Source: Motacilla alba alba (lineage: Eukaryota; Chordata; Aves; Passeriformes; Motacillidae). Taken from it: a DNA stretch of 64,000 bases. Under the pieces are notes generated by a model. It was not told the origin of the DNA. It saw only the letters and a list, made by a program, of their open reading frames with translations, and made no database searches. The stretch's first letter is position 1. The number at the start of each line of letters is the position of its first letter. The position numbers and the translations under genes are program-made. Of this stretch, positions 37,801 to 52,800 are shown one piece after another. The stretch is taken from positions 12,339,850 through 12,403,849 of the forward strand of contig NC_052031.1 of the NCBI RefSeq assembly GCF_015832195.1, given 5' to 3'.

Positions 37801-40800
37801 TGAAAATAGAAGCAACAGCAGAAAAAAGAAATAAACTTTTGAGAACAGAGAATCATTCACTCTTTCCATATGGCTTGTGTCTCTTACTCTAACCTGTCTG
37901 ATAGGATGGCTAATTCCTTCTCTGCATTAATTTCAAGTAATTTTGTCAAATTATTGCATTCTCGTTCATTCTTTTGTATCAAAGTTTGTCTCTCATCCAT
38001 TTCCTTCATTACATCTTGTTTTTCTTGCAAAATCTCTTCAGTCCTTTTTTCAGAGGCTTTCAGGGTTCTAGTCAATTCTTCTATCTGGTCATTAAGGGCT
38101 TCATTCATCTTCTCTGCATCACTGTGGATATATTTTAACAAAGCAGGAAGGGTTAAATTTTCCACATGCATACTTAAAAGACAAAATGTCAGTTGCCAGT
38201 TTCTGTGGACATACAAAATAATTGCACAACGATGTATGTCAAATGTTTGAATTTAGACACTGAAAATCTTCACATTCCAATATAGTGCTACAATAAAACT
38301 GCAGATAGCCATGGGGCCAACTGACAGCTTGGCACCGTGACAGCATTAAAAAGAGTTCTAGTCAATTGATCTCTGTCAACATTGCTACGTACGTGGGTGT
38401 GACATTTCTAAACATTCTTCCTAAGAACCAGGAACTCTGGTTAGTTTATTCTGTGATCTGACACAAATATAAAGACTCATTCAAATATTTAATTAATAGC
38501 AATCTGCGCCACTTATGTTTTAGATAATTGTTTCTCTGTAACACTATAGGGCAAACTTCTTAGATTTATGATGGCAGAGTTGCATTAAGCAGAGTTGCAT
38601 TAAGCAGAGTAGCGAGGAAAATGTAGAAGTTTCATACAAGTTTTAAACTTGAGAAATGTAACAGTCAAACAGTTTATGTGTTACAAATAGGAACTGGAAG
38701 CAGGAGACACAAACTTCAGTGTAACCCTGTGCACAAACAGGGTACAAAACCCTTCATTCCTCTGGATGGCAACTGGACTGCTGGGATCTGTGAGTGACCT
38801 GGCTGAAACTGCACAGAGCTAATTTGATTTTACACTTTGAGAAAACAGCACATGCCATGCTTCAGAGGAGAAGAGCCCCAGCTTCACAAGAGAGAGAAAG
38901 AAAAGGCTGGCTTGCATTTCCCCTGATGAAGTATTAGAGACTGCAACTCATGTCAGGACCTTACAGCATAGCAGCTGTGACTCCACAGCTGGGACAGAAG
39001 GACTAAGGGAGAACGGGTTTGTAGCTCAGGCCACACTGTCAGCTGTGGAATCCTAATTTTAATCAACAACCATCCTCAATCATTTCTATAAGCAAGGGAT
39101 AAGAAGAAGTCATTCAGATATATATATTCATGTATATAGAATTATTTATTAAAAAACATACATTTTTTTCTGATTCAACTTCTCAGTTTCTTTTGCAAGT
39201 TGCTTTGGAACACCAAGGAGCCTAACTAGCTCAGCCTAGTAACAAAACAGAAAGGTTTGATTAATAGCTTCAAAAGCTGATGAGTTTTCATAGCAGTAAT
39301 ATTAATTTAGAACTGCTGTGAAAATTGGTAGGAAACATTTTTTAATTGCTTGATTTTTTCCTAGAGAATTGTAGCTCCTACTTTTAAAACTAAACATTGA
39401 TGTTTACAATGTTAGAGTGTCTTCAAGATAAAAATTATGCTTGAATATTATTAATACATATTATAATGCTATTTATACCATGGAAAGAAGTAGACCCAGG
39501 TATGTTTTTAATTCTCAGTTGTAATCTGAACAACTTAAAGTAACACAACATAACCAAGATATCTTTACAGAAACCAATTTTTAATCAAAACCATGACTCT
39601 TACTATTTCCTACAGCAATAAGGACATGGCACAGCAGCATGTTTCATGCCTATTGGAAAATAGTCTAATATTGAATGTAATGACATAATGAATTTGGAAT
39701 GACAACATCCAGAACATTCACTTCTCCTTTGGGCAAAACATGGACCCATACACACACACATGCACACACACTCACTGACACATAGGCACAATTAATTTTG
39801 TGTTACTTTTAAATAAGTCTGCATCTCCTGAAGCTTTTTCATTTCTTCCTCATCTGTTAATATCAGCTTTTCTTTGGATGAAACAGCTTCTTTTATTGAA
39901 TCAATTTCTGCTTTCCTCTGGATTACTTCTTTGCTGAGCTCATCACAATTTTCTTTCAACTGTTGAACTTTATCGTTTTTCTTTAAAAATGAAGTAAAAT
40001 ACCAGATTAATTGTATTTTCCCTTTTACATTTTGCAGGCTTCTGATAACACAGACTCACTAACATTGAATGACGATAACATTTTTAGTGATAAGATATGA
40101 ATTTATTTTTTTTTACCAGATGAGTGTTTCTTCTATCAATACTAACAGAATTTTATTTCCAACAAAACCACATATATTCCTCAGAATTTATGACCACAAA
40201 TGTATTTTTCATGTTCACATCCTAGAACCAAAAACCTGCAGCTACCTTTACATCCAGTATCTATTTGCTGAATATAGTAAACATTTTCTTGGGTAAATAA
40301 AATTCCAGATCTTTTCTGAATCACTCATTTACTGCTTGCCCTAGTTATCAAAATTGAATGATATAATATAACCTATAGAATCTATTTATTTTAAAATATA
40401 TTTTCTATATATTCTATTTAAAATAAACTCTAGAAATGCTCACTGAGAAAACATTTTCAGTGATTTTTTTATATGTTAGTTGACAGAACATAAAACATTG
40501 CTTTTCTCATGTTTCGTACTTACCTTTTCTTTTGACATTCTTTCATATTCATTTTCCAGAAGCTTTTTTTCTTCTCGCAAACTACAGTAAAAATCAGAGC
40601 AGGACTAAATATATTAGTAATAGAATAATCATTACTGTAATACAGTAAATGGTAAGAAAGTATCAAAGCCTATCCTGTGTTAGACTAAAACACATGGTGA
40701 ATTAGCATGAAAGGTGCTCAGAATTAAAGCAAGTTTGCTGACTGGTAGCTGGGGGTCCTGAAGGACTGGGTGTATATTTATGGAGGTGCACACATCTTTT

Positions 40801-43800
40801 TCTACAGTGCACATATCTAAAAATTTGAACCTGATTTTTCTTAGACTGACTACCTCCTGCAGGGGTGCATTCATGCCTCACTCACCCTTGCCTTTTACTA
40901 GTGGCACTCTACACCCACAGTTCCTCCCAACCTCAGAAAACAAAATGCTAACACAGAAATGTGGCAAAAGGAAAGAGGAGATGGGTAATAAATAGCCCCA
41001 AGACATGAAATATCATAGAAAGTGCAGTAGCTAGGGAGAAATCTAGTTCCTATGAAAGTTTTCACACATACATTTACTCTTCAGACAACTGTAAGTGAAG
41101 CTCCTCAAATCTGGCCTGGATCCTGTGGGAAAAAAAACCCTGAAAAGTGGCAGGGGTTATAGGCTAAGCCAAAGGAGTATGGTAGAAATGTAAATTGAAT
41201 AGACACAGTAATCTTAACTTATATCCAAAACTAAATTGCAATTTAATTTCAGGCAACAATCGGGGCAAATGATAAGGAAGTGAAGAATCAAGAAAGGAAA
41301 AAACAGGAAAGCTCCTAGATCTGATGGGTGTTTCGTAACACTGGCCTGAAAAAGATGAAGGAACGATTATAAAAAGGGAGCTCAACCAACAAGTTTGTTG
41401 GATTTACAATAGGGAACTTGGTAGCAGGTAGGAAATACTGCCAAATACAAAAAATTATCCCTTCTGAAGGTGCATCCCCAGTGAATGCACAGAACAGTTG
41501 TCCACCCACAGCATGTAAATGGGCTACAGCAGTCTGTATGCCATCACAACCAAAGAACTTCACTGAGTCCTCTGTCCCAGGTACCGCAAAGAATCAACTT
41601 CAGTGCTTAAATTTATGTTTGTAACTCCAGTGGGAGGATGTGCTGGTCAACTTCTGTTGAGACTCATGGCAGTCTGGTAGAATAAATAACTCTTTAAAAT
41701 AGGGAAGAATTAAGAGAAAGGGACAAACTTCCATAAAACACTTGTGTCAGTTGGAGCTATAACAGGGGCAAGGGACTCCTGTGCATCCCCACCCTCCCAA
41801 AGCAGCTATTACAGTTACCTCATAATGTGGCTGATACAGAAAAGAGGCAGCTGATTCCTATTTCTTGTTTTTTCTTCTGAAACCTTCTAGCAGACTGGTG
41901 CAAGACTTTGCATGGTGGTGGTTGAGGTTTTAGAAAGTGTGTGGTCATGGGAACAGAGATCAGTCTCCCAGCAGCCAACCTCATGGAGGACCATCCCTAG
42001 GACCTCATGCTCAACCCTTCAGCAGTGCTGATTTAAAATTCCCTCCTCCATGCCACTACTCCCACTCTCTCAATAAACTCCTTCTTAAATTTGAGTCCTC
42101 CAACAAAAGGAGTGAAGCTTATACCTGGAAGTCTCAGGAAACATATTTCTAGTTTAGGAAAGGAAATAGTGAGAAAAAGAGAACTGGGTTGGTGGTGTTG
42201 CAATATAAACAGAACAAAACAAAACAACACCTCTCCCATGAATAAGAAGCACTGGCTCAGATGAAGAGCAAAGAGAAAACAGACACAGAGTAGATGTTGA
42301 TATACAGCAGGTGTGATATTTGTATGGGCAGACTACAAGAATGCCTCTACAGGGACTGGTAAAGACTAAAAACTAATTTGAATGCCAGCATTTGAACACT
42401 CACAGAGTGAACAAGTTTGCAAAACAAAATGTTTTAAAGAAAAAAGTTGAATTTAAATCAATCTTCCTCCAAAACTGATAAAATTAAATTTAAAAAAATC
42501 CAAAATCATATTCCAAAATTATTTTGGCAGTACTTCTAATTGAACTTCTTGGGACTGGCATAATCACACTAAGGATAATAATGCCCACTTTGTACAAATA
42601 TCCATAGCTGTTTGACTGCCACAAAATATTATTTAATAAGTCCTGTACAAAATGATTAAAGAGGTACTGCAGGGCTTGTGGTTAGTCCGTGCTGTGCCCT
42701 CTTTCATATCACGCTGGACGATCAAAAGAGCAATACCAAAGATCAGGAGGGAGAGCAAAGCTGACACTGTTTTCTTTTGTCACATTCCTCACTCATGAGG
42801 ACAGATTCCTGTGGAACCATTCCAGTTTCACAACAAAGACTTTTCCATCCAGCAAAAGTAAAATGATTTGAACACTTCATTTTCTGTGACATAAACAAAG
42901 GCAACAGTGAATGACAAGGGCCAAGTTACCTAAATAGCTGGCAGACCAACTACTTCCACACAAAAACCAGGGGAAGTGTGAAAAGAAAAAATGGGTAAAA
43001 AGAAATAAGTTAAATCTCTCCCTTTTGAGCAATGAGTTTGATCCAGCTGCCCATAGCCAGCAGCCAGGCAGCCCTATGCTAGCATCCTTACTTCAGGGCT
43101 TCCTTACTGTCAGGGATAAAAACTGGGACCTCCAAAGGGCAGGGCATCTCACATTCCAGGTGACTGTTTTAGGATGACATAAATTACCAGTTGAAGATAA
43201 TATATATCTCTCTGTGGATTCTAAAGGGGAGGCAGGATGATTAACACACATTTAGAAATCAAATAAGATTCTTCAAAGAATTAAAGTTTAGTCTCTGTTT
43301 CAACAGATGAACACAGAAGCTCAATGTAAGATAAGGAGAGATATTCTCTTTTTTCCATTTGGCATTTGAATCTTTTAATCTGTGTTATATGGATATCAGC
43401 CTCATGGCTGTTTTACTTAGACATCAGTGACAACAAACAAAACAGCTGCAATTGGCATTGGGCATTTAAATTTTCCATTATTTTATAGCCCTTCCCTGAT
43501 GGATGTATTTTTCAACATCACATGGATTTTATTATTACCATTGTTATACCTCTAACAATACACACAATGGAAAGAAGATAAAACTCTTAAGTTTAGGCAT
43601 TGATGTGTGAAAATGTTTCTAACATTGCTCTTCTTATTTTCATGAAGCATGATAACAGTATTGTACATGAAAAGCTGTCAGAGGTGCAGTTTTAATGAGT
43701 TAAAAAAAGGCAGTTGGAAAACTGGGTCATTAATAAAAATATATTCCAAATTTTTCCCTGAGAGACATTTGCAGCTGCAAGCTGAGACAAAATAAAAAAA

Positions 43801-46800
43801 TTAAGATGGAGAGATTAAGAAATGTAGGGATAGCTGTCAACTTCCTCAGCTCACAAAATAACCACTACACTGTTAGCATTAGAAATCCCATCATGGAAGA
43901 AAGTGAACTCCTTCAGCTACTGTCTCTCAGAGCTGGGATTGCTTGGAAATCAATAGAAGGTGTTAGCACCTCACAACTATAACCCAGTGACCACAGGTAG
44001 AAGTTATCATAGCTGACAAGCTGCCAGCATGAGCTTCCTGCAAGGCTATGAGCTGTAATTAAGTTGTAGGTACCAGAAAATGCAGTCACAAGACCAGCTG
44101 ATAACTTCAGCGTGGTGCCATTTATTTTACTTATGGCCTGTAATTCTTTACTAGAGAAGCTATGGATAACAGCTAAACTTTTCACTTTCTAGTTATTGAG
44201 TGACTAATACAGAAATAATTGCAAGTGTTGAAATAGTTTTCCTTATTTGCAATGCTTCTACAAGGAGAAAATCAGTTTTGCAATCCTGACTTGCACGCAG
44301 TTGCAGAGTACTTCAGTGAGGAGCTGTTTTGTTACCTGAACAAATCACTGTAAGAGCTGGAGATGCTTTCAAATAAAACAGTTTTCAAGCATCAGGCACC
44401 TTTAATCTCACAAGCTCTTGTTATAGATAAATTTAGTACAAATTAATTGCTTACTTTTAAATGAAGTGTTTAGATGATAGATTTAGATTTAACATTTATT
44501 ATTTCTCAACAATAAACAACTGTTGATACCATTGTGTAATAAAAAACCCTAGCTCTTTATTTTTTCTCATAAATCAGAACTCCAACTCACATGAACATTA
44601 AAGAGAAATGTCTCCTTAAGCCAGAACAAATCTTTGCTTGTCACATTGATTCTTTCCCTCTTGTTCCACTAATTTGATTTTTTTGATCTATATTCTTACT
44701 TACTGAGGCTTCTTATCAATTATGTGAAGAAATTTCATGGCTCTGAATGCAATTTAGCAGAACTGAGTGGAGATGACTCTTATTCCCTTTACTTTATTAC
44801 CCTTGCCAAGTAATTTCTGAGAGGAAGAATACTCCCAGAGTCAGCTCTGACTTTGGGATGGTGGCCCAAGTTTTATAAGCTCAGTAAAGTCCTTCCAACC
44901 CTTATTGTCCCCCAGAGCTCTCAGGCAGACACACCAGCAATGAGCCCAGTACCTCTATATGGCAGAACAGGCCACAGACTGGGAGAGGAGGCACATACCT
45001 ACAGTGGGAACACACCCCATCCATGCAGTCACCCTCAGGGTGACTTCCCTGACAGCTGAGTGTGTCAAGGAATACACTGAATACCTCATGTACCTATAGA
45101 AATGATGAAAAAATTCACAAAATTCCCAAAAACCTGATGATACTTCATTGCTGAAAGCAATTGAATTCATTCTGGGAATGCTGACTATTCATTGGAACAA
45201 TAAAGAATTACAACAGAAAATGAAATATCATCAGCTGTTCAGAAAGATCTGGAAAAAATTGTTTACAGAGGCAAGCAAATAGGAAATTAAATAGGGATAG
45301 AAGAGTATGGAATATTAGGAGACCTTGAGACTTTTGCTAATGTTGCAGGATATCTGTATGACTCCTCAAGTGTGAAATGCTGCCATTGTCAGATTTGAGT
45401 TCAAAAAAGGTGCTAAGTACTCTTAGATACCAGAGAAAGTGAACTAAGGCAGGAAATAAAGTCATCAGAGAAAAGAGGGATGCTTCAGAGAAATAAAGGT
45501 TCATAGAAACGGGAACAGAGATCTGCAGAACCAGGGAAACAAGATCAGATTTCTCACTTCCAGCTCAGCACTAGATCTGAGCAGACATTCTAAAAAGAGG
45601 ATAAAGCAGTAGATAAGAAACACAGATAAACCCTTCAAAACCTTTCTCCCTCCATGTTCCCTGCCTGCTATACATACAAAAGTAAATAAACAACATGTTT
45701 GTTTTCAGACTGAACAGCCATTAGTCATAATTCCCAAAGAGAAATTGACTTGTAAGCGCCAAGCACAGCTGGGACTGTATTAACACAGTTGGACAACACG
45801 GGAAACTGTGTTCCAGAGAGATCAAGGGCCAAGAGAGGTTGGGCCATGACTTTTTATCCTGAGAAAGAAAACCAAACAGTGACCTAACAGTAAACTTCTA
45901 ATACTTTTGATGCAGCTTCCATCCCCTCTGTGACATTGTCCATGCACCAGATATTTCAGAAAACATTGTTTTACTTCTTCGATAAAACCAGCAAGCATAT
46001 GGATCTTCATTTTACATCAGTGTTACTATTAGATCACCTGCTACTCCCAACTCTACTCTGGACATTCACTTTCACTGTTTTTCACAGTGAAACTCATCCC
46101 TTCATTACAAAAATGTATTCACACAAATAATCTGGTTTTCTTCATAGTCCATTTCTCATTTCTCCACTACATTCACTCACCCATTCTTCATACATATTGT
46201 GCTAGTCCTGTTCCTTCTAGACTAGTCCAACTCAAAATCAGTATAATTTCTTGAATAGTTCTGGAATTTCTCTCCCAGTAAGCAAATCCACATATAACCA
46301 AGGCACATCCTTCTCATTCCACACCCACAACACACATAAGACCCAATGCTACTATCAGGCATGAAACAGATTCTAAATTGGGAACAATTAAATAATCTGT
46401 AGCTCTCGAGTTGGAAAAATTGACAAATTAAAAGGCCAAGGGGTTCTACAAAAGAGATCTATCAAACCATTCTGCAGCAGTGAATCAGATGGTCATTTTC
46501 TTATCCATTACAAGAACTACAGGGCACTAAATGAAGCTGTAGGGGTCAGGTTAAAAAAGTAAGGAGGTGGCAGCTCTTACACAGTTAATCTGTGGAACGC
46601 TTTGCCCAGCGTGTTGCAATGCCAGAAGTTTGTTCTGGAGGAGACAAGAGAAGTTCAAAGGAATAGGGGTCAGCTGAGGATTCCCAAACACAGAGCACTG
46701 TCTTTGGCTCATGAAATCCCCACATCACAAGAGAATGGGGCTGCACTTTTGGTTTCCATTAGATAATGCACCTCACAGACCTCTGGTCAGACTGTACAGC

Positions 46801-49800
46801 TGGGTTTGATCCCAGGCAATACATAAGACATAAGTTTCTTACTACATTGAAGGAACCTTTTTACAGCATGACTGACCCAAAAAGTGGATTTTTAATCTGC
46901 AAGATATTCAGTTCTTATATAAAAATTAATCCAGTCAATGTGCAAGGATAATTGAAATAATGCCTAAACTGCATTTTGTATAGAATAGAGTTTTCATTTT
47001 CACTGGAGGTAGACAGTAGAGAATGGGAAAACATTACCTAAACATATAAATCCTCATAATTTTTTTAGAAGTTGATGCAAAATCAGAGAAAATGTTCAAA
47101 AGATATGAGGACAAATGGTTAAAAAGCCTGATACTTCTGAAGAACTCATTTCTGGACAGCTTGGAAATTGCAATAAATTCTGTATTTAATAGTTATTTCA
47201 GGAAATTTCATGTTTCTTAGTTATCTCATAGCAAATAATTTTTTCCAGATGCTTTCCATGTTTCTTTCCCACTCCCAGTTTGTTTCATTCTCAAGTTTCT
47301 TTTCCTCTTAGAGCAAACACTTGGCTCTAAAAAACCAAAAAAAAAAATCAAGAAAGAATTGCCAGAAAAACCTGCTGCATGCAGTATGTACAGTGTTCCT
47401 GATTTCCTTGCAGAATAATAATCTTAACTGCTGAGATGCTGACTTTGCATGCCTGTGTTTATATACACACCAATGACACTACAGCTGGATTGAAGATGGG
47501 CAAAAATAGCAAGTCCCCCACAAAATAAAAATCTGATTTCATCTGCCTAGGTACATTATTTTTACAAATGCAATACTTCTGCTTGTAATTTTACTATAAA
47601 GTATGCAGATAATTGAAATGTATACAATACCAAGCTAATTCTGAACTGTTGTCCTTATATAGAAATGTTAAGATTTCACTCCTTCCACAGTAAACTTATA
47701 ATTTTTCTAATATTAGAATATACTTCTTCCCATTTGAATACCTGAATAGAAAAGCTTGAATATACCATGCTACTAAAGTTAAAAATAGCATTGGGTCTAT
47801 TTACAACATTGTTCCATAAAATCCAAGCCAACAGGTCTCTGAGACACTTTAAACATTTGTATTGAAGGTGTTCTAGACTAGAATTGCTCATGTAAATCTT
47901 CCCTACCTAAATATTATTCATCCAGTGCAGTAAATTTTAAACAGCATTTTAAAGAACCCCATCCATGTTCTAAATTTAAAACTACCTACAAATCTGACCA
48001 TGGTAAATTCATTCATCACTGACATGTTGCTGTGACTGGGAAAAGTTTGTGGCAATTCATTTAACAACAGCCATCAAGAAATGTGTCCATGTCAAATGTA
48101 AAGGAGATTGCTTTTTATTCTATTTATCATCTCTTTACATTATCTATGATAAAGTTAGCAGCATTTGACCACCTTCACCTACCATTCTATCTTCAACCGA
48201 TTTTCATGCACTCTTCCTTTAATAACATTGTATTCACTTCGGCAGCTGAAAAGTTGTTGCCTTATTTGGGAACCTTCACTGGGAGCTTCTTCAGGGAGCT
48301 GTTCTGCTTTTTCCAGTTCACATTGTTGTTCCAGTTCTGCACTCAGGCGTTCGGCTTCCTGCAACAGCTGGCTCTCAGATTCCTGTAAACTGCATTAAAT
48401 AGACTAATTTAGGACTAGTCACTGTGAAGCACAAGCTTTGTATTTATACTTCTTTACATACATTTAATATTTAATTGAAGATTTTCAAGATGAGATGGAA
48501 TTGAGGTCTGTATAATCTTGCCTGACATCCTAGTTGACCCTGCCTTGGGCAGGAGGTTGGACCTCCTGAATTCTGTTCAAACCCAAACATGGCATCCTAT
48601 GATGCCATGAGAGCAGTGGAATCTGGTCTCAGGGGTTTTTCTGCATACCTACAGTTGGAGTGAGATTCATCTAACTTTAACCAGATGACAGACTGTTATT
48701 TACTCAAATTTATTTGTCTAACACTTCCTGGACAAAAATGAAGAGACAGGGAATCAATTTTATTCTAAGAAGTGCCAAAGGCTAGACCTGATTAAGAGTA
48801 GAGGCCTATAATAGTGAAGTATCCACCAGGACAAGGCCCAGTCTGGACTATGTGACAACTTTAAGTTCTTAATAAACACTGGGACATCTACCCAGTGATG
48901 AATTACATCTTGCTACTTCTGTAGTGCTATCAGGACCTGAAATAACTCATGTAGTGATACGAAAGCTGAAAATACATTTGTGGACATCTGTGGAAGCTTA
49001 TTATAAGGCCTGTAGATCAATGATCTTCTTTGTATCACCAGACTAGCTCCACAGAAACAACAAACTGACTCCTGTCAGTGTCTGGAGACTGGTATTCATG
49101 ATATACTTAGGAACCTGTGTGGTGACAGCTGAAAAACATCCTAAAGGCTGTTAGTAAAAATGCATTGATTACTATGGAAAACTCTTAAAGGGAACAACAG
49201 TATGAAAATTCATATACCATGTACTAAACATAAAGCTATGATTTATGCTACAGAAATATTGTGTATGCCTTCTCAATATTACTACATTACATTACTATAT
49301 TATTTATATAATGGTCTACTAAAATTAGTCACAAATTATGTAGAAGAATAAAGAACTATATCACTTGCCTTTTACTAATAAAAAATATAGTGCAATATTT
49401 TTTTAAACACAGGAACTTAGAATTTCCCATATTGAGAAACTCTTGACATAAAATTTGGCTCCAATTTGACATTTATGGCTTAAACAGAAAAACAAAACTA
49501 CATATCACACCAAAGACTAGAGATGAGATGGTAAAATGATGATAAAAATAGAAAATATAAAACTGACAATACTGCACAAACATAGTTGAAATAATATAGC
49601 AGAAAAAGTTTTGTTTCATGCAACGTTTCTCCCTAGAGAAACTTCCTTTTTCTAAACTAGAAAATAAGAAAACCACAGAATTCAACAGAAAACAGTATGC
49701 CTTCATCATGAAAAAATAATTTCATGTGTTTACACGTATATGTTAAGCCAAAAAATAAACAGACTTATCAACACTGGATTCTATATGATATTTAAATGTT

Positions 49801-52800
49801 CTCTAAATCTAACAAAATGTATGCAGTTGTGGGAAGAAATATAATTGGCTGTAGTAATGACACTATTTCAGTAGTAGGACACAATTTCAAACACATAACA
49901 TATACACTTTACATACAGTTACATAAACATGTAAATGAATTCATAAAACCAAAATTTTTAGTATTTGTTCTTTCAAGATAATAAAAAAAATAGAAAAAAG
50001 AATTGAGTGTTGAATCTAGATTTTGCTCCCTACATGTGCCAACAGTATTTTTTCATGTGTTGATTTGAATTTAATTGAAGACAATGAAGAAATAACTGCA
50101 CATCTACACAATGTACTCATACTGAATCCCATGACTGAAAAAGTAAGTTTGTGCAGTCTGATGTGGCAGCTTTTGAATTTGTGAAATAATAAGTAATTTA
50201 GCAGAGGCTTAAGAAAATTGCCAATCTGCTAATTAATCTTCGTTATTACCTATCTTCCAGTTTGGGTTAACAGAATATTCATACTAGGTTCTTAAATTGA
50301 GATAATATAAATAAAATCTACATCTAGACCACATAATTGAGTGACTAAAAAGGTTTTCAGGGGCCAAATACAAAATCAGATACTTCAACTTTGATGCAGT
50401 CTTACTACAAAGTGGATGGGTGAGACAGCACCACAATGGGATGACAGCCTGTTCTCAGCAAACATAAATTCAAGATCACTTAAGACTTTGAATAAAAGTA
50501 TCAAAGACGTTATCTGCCAGGTGACATCTTTCAGCTTTTAGAAATGCCAAATTGTGCCAAACTGAAAGCAAGAAATAAATTTGCCACTAAACAGAGGATT
50601 GCGCTATACACTTATAGCTCTGTGTACATTGGCAACAGCCTTGGAAACTACCTGCCCACAGAGTAATTGCATTCATGATATTAGACAAATTTGTATTGTA
50701 TATCAGAGAGATCAGTTGCAATAGTTTGGCACAGCTGTCACAGGGAACTGTGCTGCTTAAGATATATAAAGCTTTCTCCTTGAGATTTTTATATGCTAAT
50801 AAAGGAAAGAAAAAAACCTCATCCTGTGTCATTTGTCCGAACATGTCATGGCAACAACTTTAGGGCAGACGGGCATTAATTAGGAAAGGGATTGAATTCA
50901 ACTGTAATATGTGAAAAAATAAGCTATTGATGCACAGAACTGTACAGCACATGTTGGGGTGAAGAGCTAACAATTAAAAAGCAGTATTGATCCTGTGAAG
51001 GGTTCTTTGCAGGAAGAGATTATATACACACACTGCACTTACTACCAGGACAATCCTTACAGCTGATGGAGAAAACCAGACCCTTGCAGATGTCTGGATA
51101 AGGAGGAAGTGTGTAGTCCCAATTTCTTTCTAGAGAGTGTTAAGGGACCCTTGGTACCTTGTTCAGATGAGCATGTCTGCTGATGTTAACATATGGACAA
51201 TTGAATCCTAATTTTGATGCCTGAATCCCACTTTTGACGTCCTTAAAATATACTGGAAATCATGATTGATTTTTGGTAATTGATTTCCCTTGCTTTCTCT
51301 CAGCAGTAGGAGAAATTAATCTGTGAGAATTAGTGCTTGCTCACACATTGGTATTCTGCTGTGACACATAACTACATCTAATGCAGAATGTGACATCATG
51401 ATGTCTGATCCAATTTCTTACAGAATCATGGCCATTTCATACTCCTGTGAGAATGATGGAAAGAATGAGAGATATAATCTACCATCTAACATTTTCATGC
51501 TTTTGGTGAATTCTGTTAAGGGTAGTTTTAAGTGTGACAGAAAGGACAGCTGAGTCCTGTTTACACTCAGGCCCTATTCCACTCGCTATACACACAAAGG
51601 GATTGCCTTTACATAAATGAATGTCCCAAATAAAAGAATACTATATAAAAACATAAAACATGTAGGAATATATTTGTATTTTTCCAATGAAAGACTGTTT
51701 TCAAACTAACACTGGCTGAAAATCAACTAATAAGCAGCTACTGATTTCTGCTTCAGCTCAGTGAACACCAGTGTGGTAGAAACCCTCTCTATCAATTAAT
51801 CCAAACACCACAAAATATTATTAGATCTGAGCAGTTAGAAAAGTCTTCTTGCATTTTCTAGGAGCCTGAACTGGTTTTTTAGCGCTGTTTTAACTTTGCT
51901 TCTCAGAAAGTTACTGTCTATCTCAGTAATCTGAAATAAAGTCAAATGATATTTCACGGAGTTAGAACCATATCCCAATTCCCCATTACATTAAGACAAA
52001 ACCAGAAGACTCAGCTATCCTCAAGAAAAACTGTTATTTCACTACTTTGAGAATTACTTTAGATTACTTTGCACTTGTTGCCAGGTGGCACAGCAAATCC
52101 CAGCATCATTCAAATGAGCAGGTATAACCTGAATTAGTTTTAGAATACCTAAATTAGGCTTTAGCTTCAATGACAGAATTGCCATGAAGTTTTTAATTTG
52201 GACTGTCAGTGAAAGTGGGATAAAATATTGTAAGTATGGTGGATATTATGGTATACATTACAAGAATGTAACGGGAATATCATGATGCTGATTTTTCTGA
52301 TAATTACAGTTATGCTGTCTGTTGCAATCTGTACATCCATTCCCAATATTATTATGTTTGTATTAGAAACAAAGATGTATTTCAAACAAGTATTTAAGTA
52401 TCCCAAATTAACTTGAAAGTTCCTATTAAATAATAATGGTTTTCAACCTTGTGTTCTGGCTTCCTGTTTATGAACTAAAACTCTAAGAAAGAATTAGGCT
52501 TCAGCATGAGCAGAAAGTACTTTAAAAACATAATGCTTTGGCTACTGAAAGTCCAAAAAGGAATATTATACCTTATCACAGCCTCATGCAGCAGGGTGTA
52601 CTGTTCCTTCAGCTCAGCTACTCTGGTGTCTGTGATTTTTCCAGCAGAAAATAGCTATGGAAGGCAAACAGACAGTTATGAAATCTCCTAAGCACTAATA
52701 CTTTCATTCTGCTGTAACTTTTTATAACTGTAATTGGCAGCTTTTCAGTTTATACAGACTTTGGTAACATAACAAATTAAATACACCACCAAATCAAATA

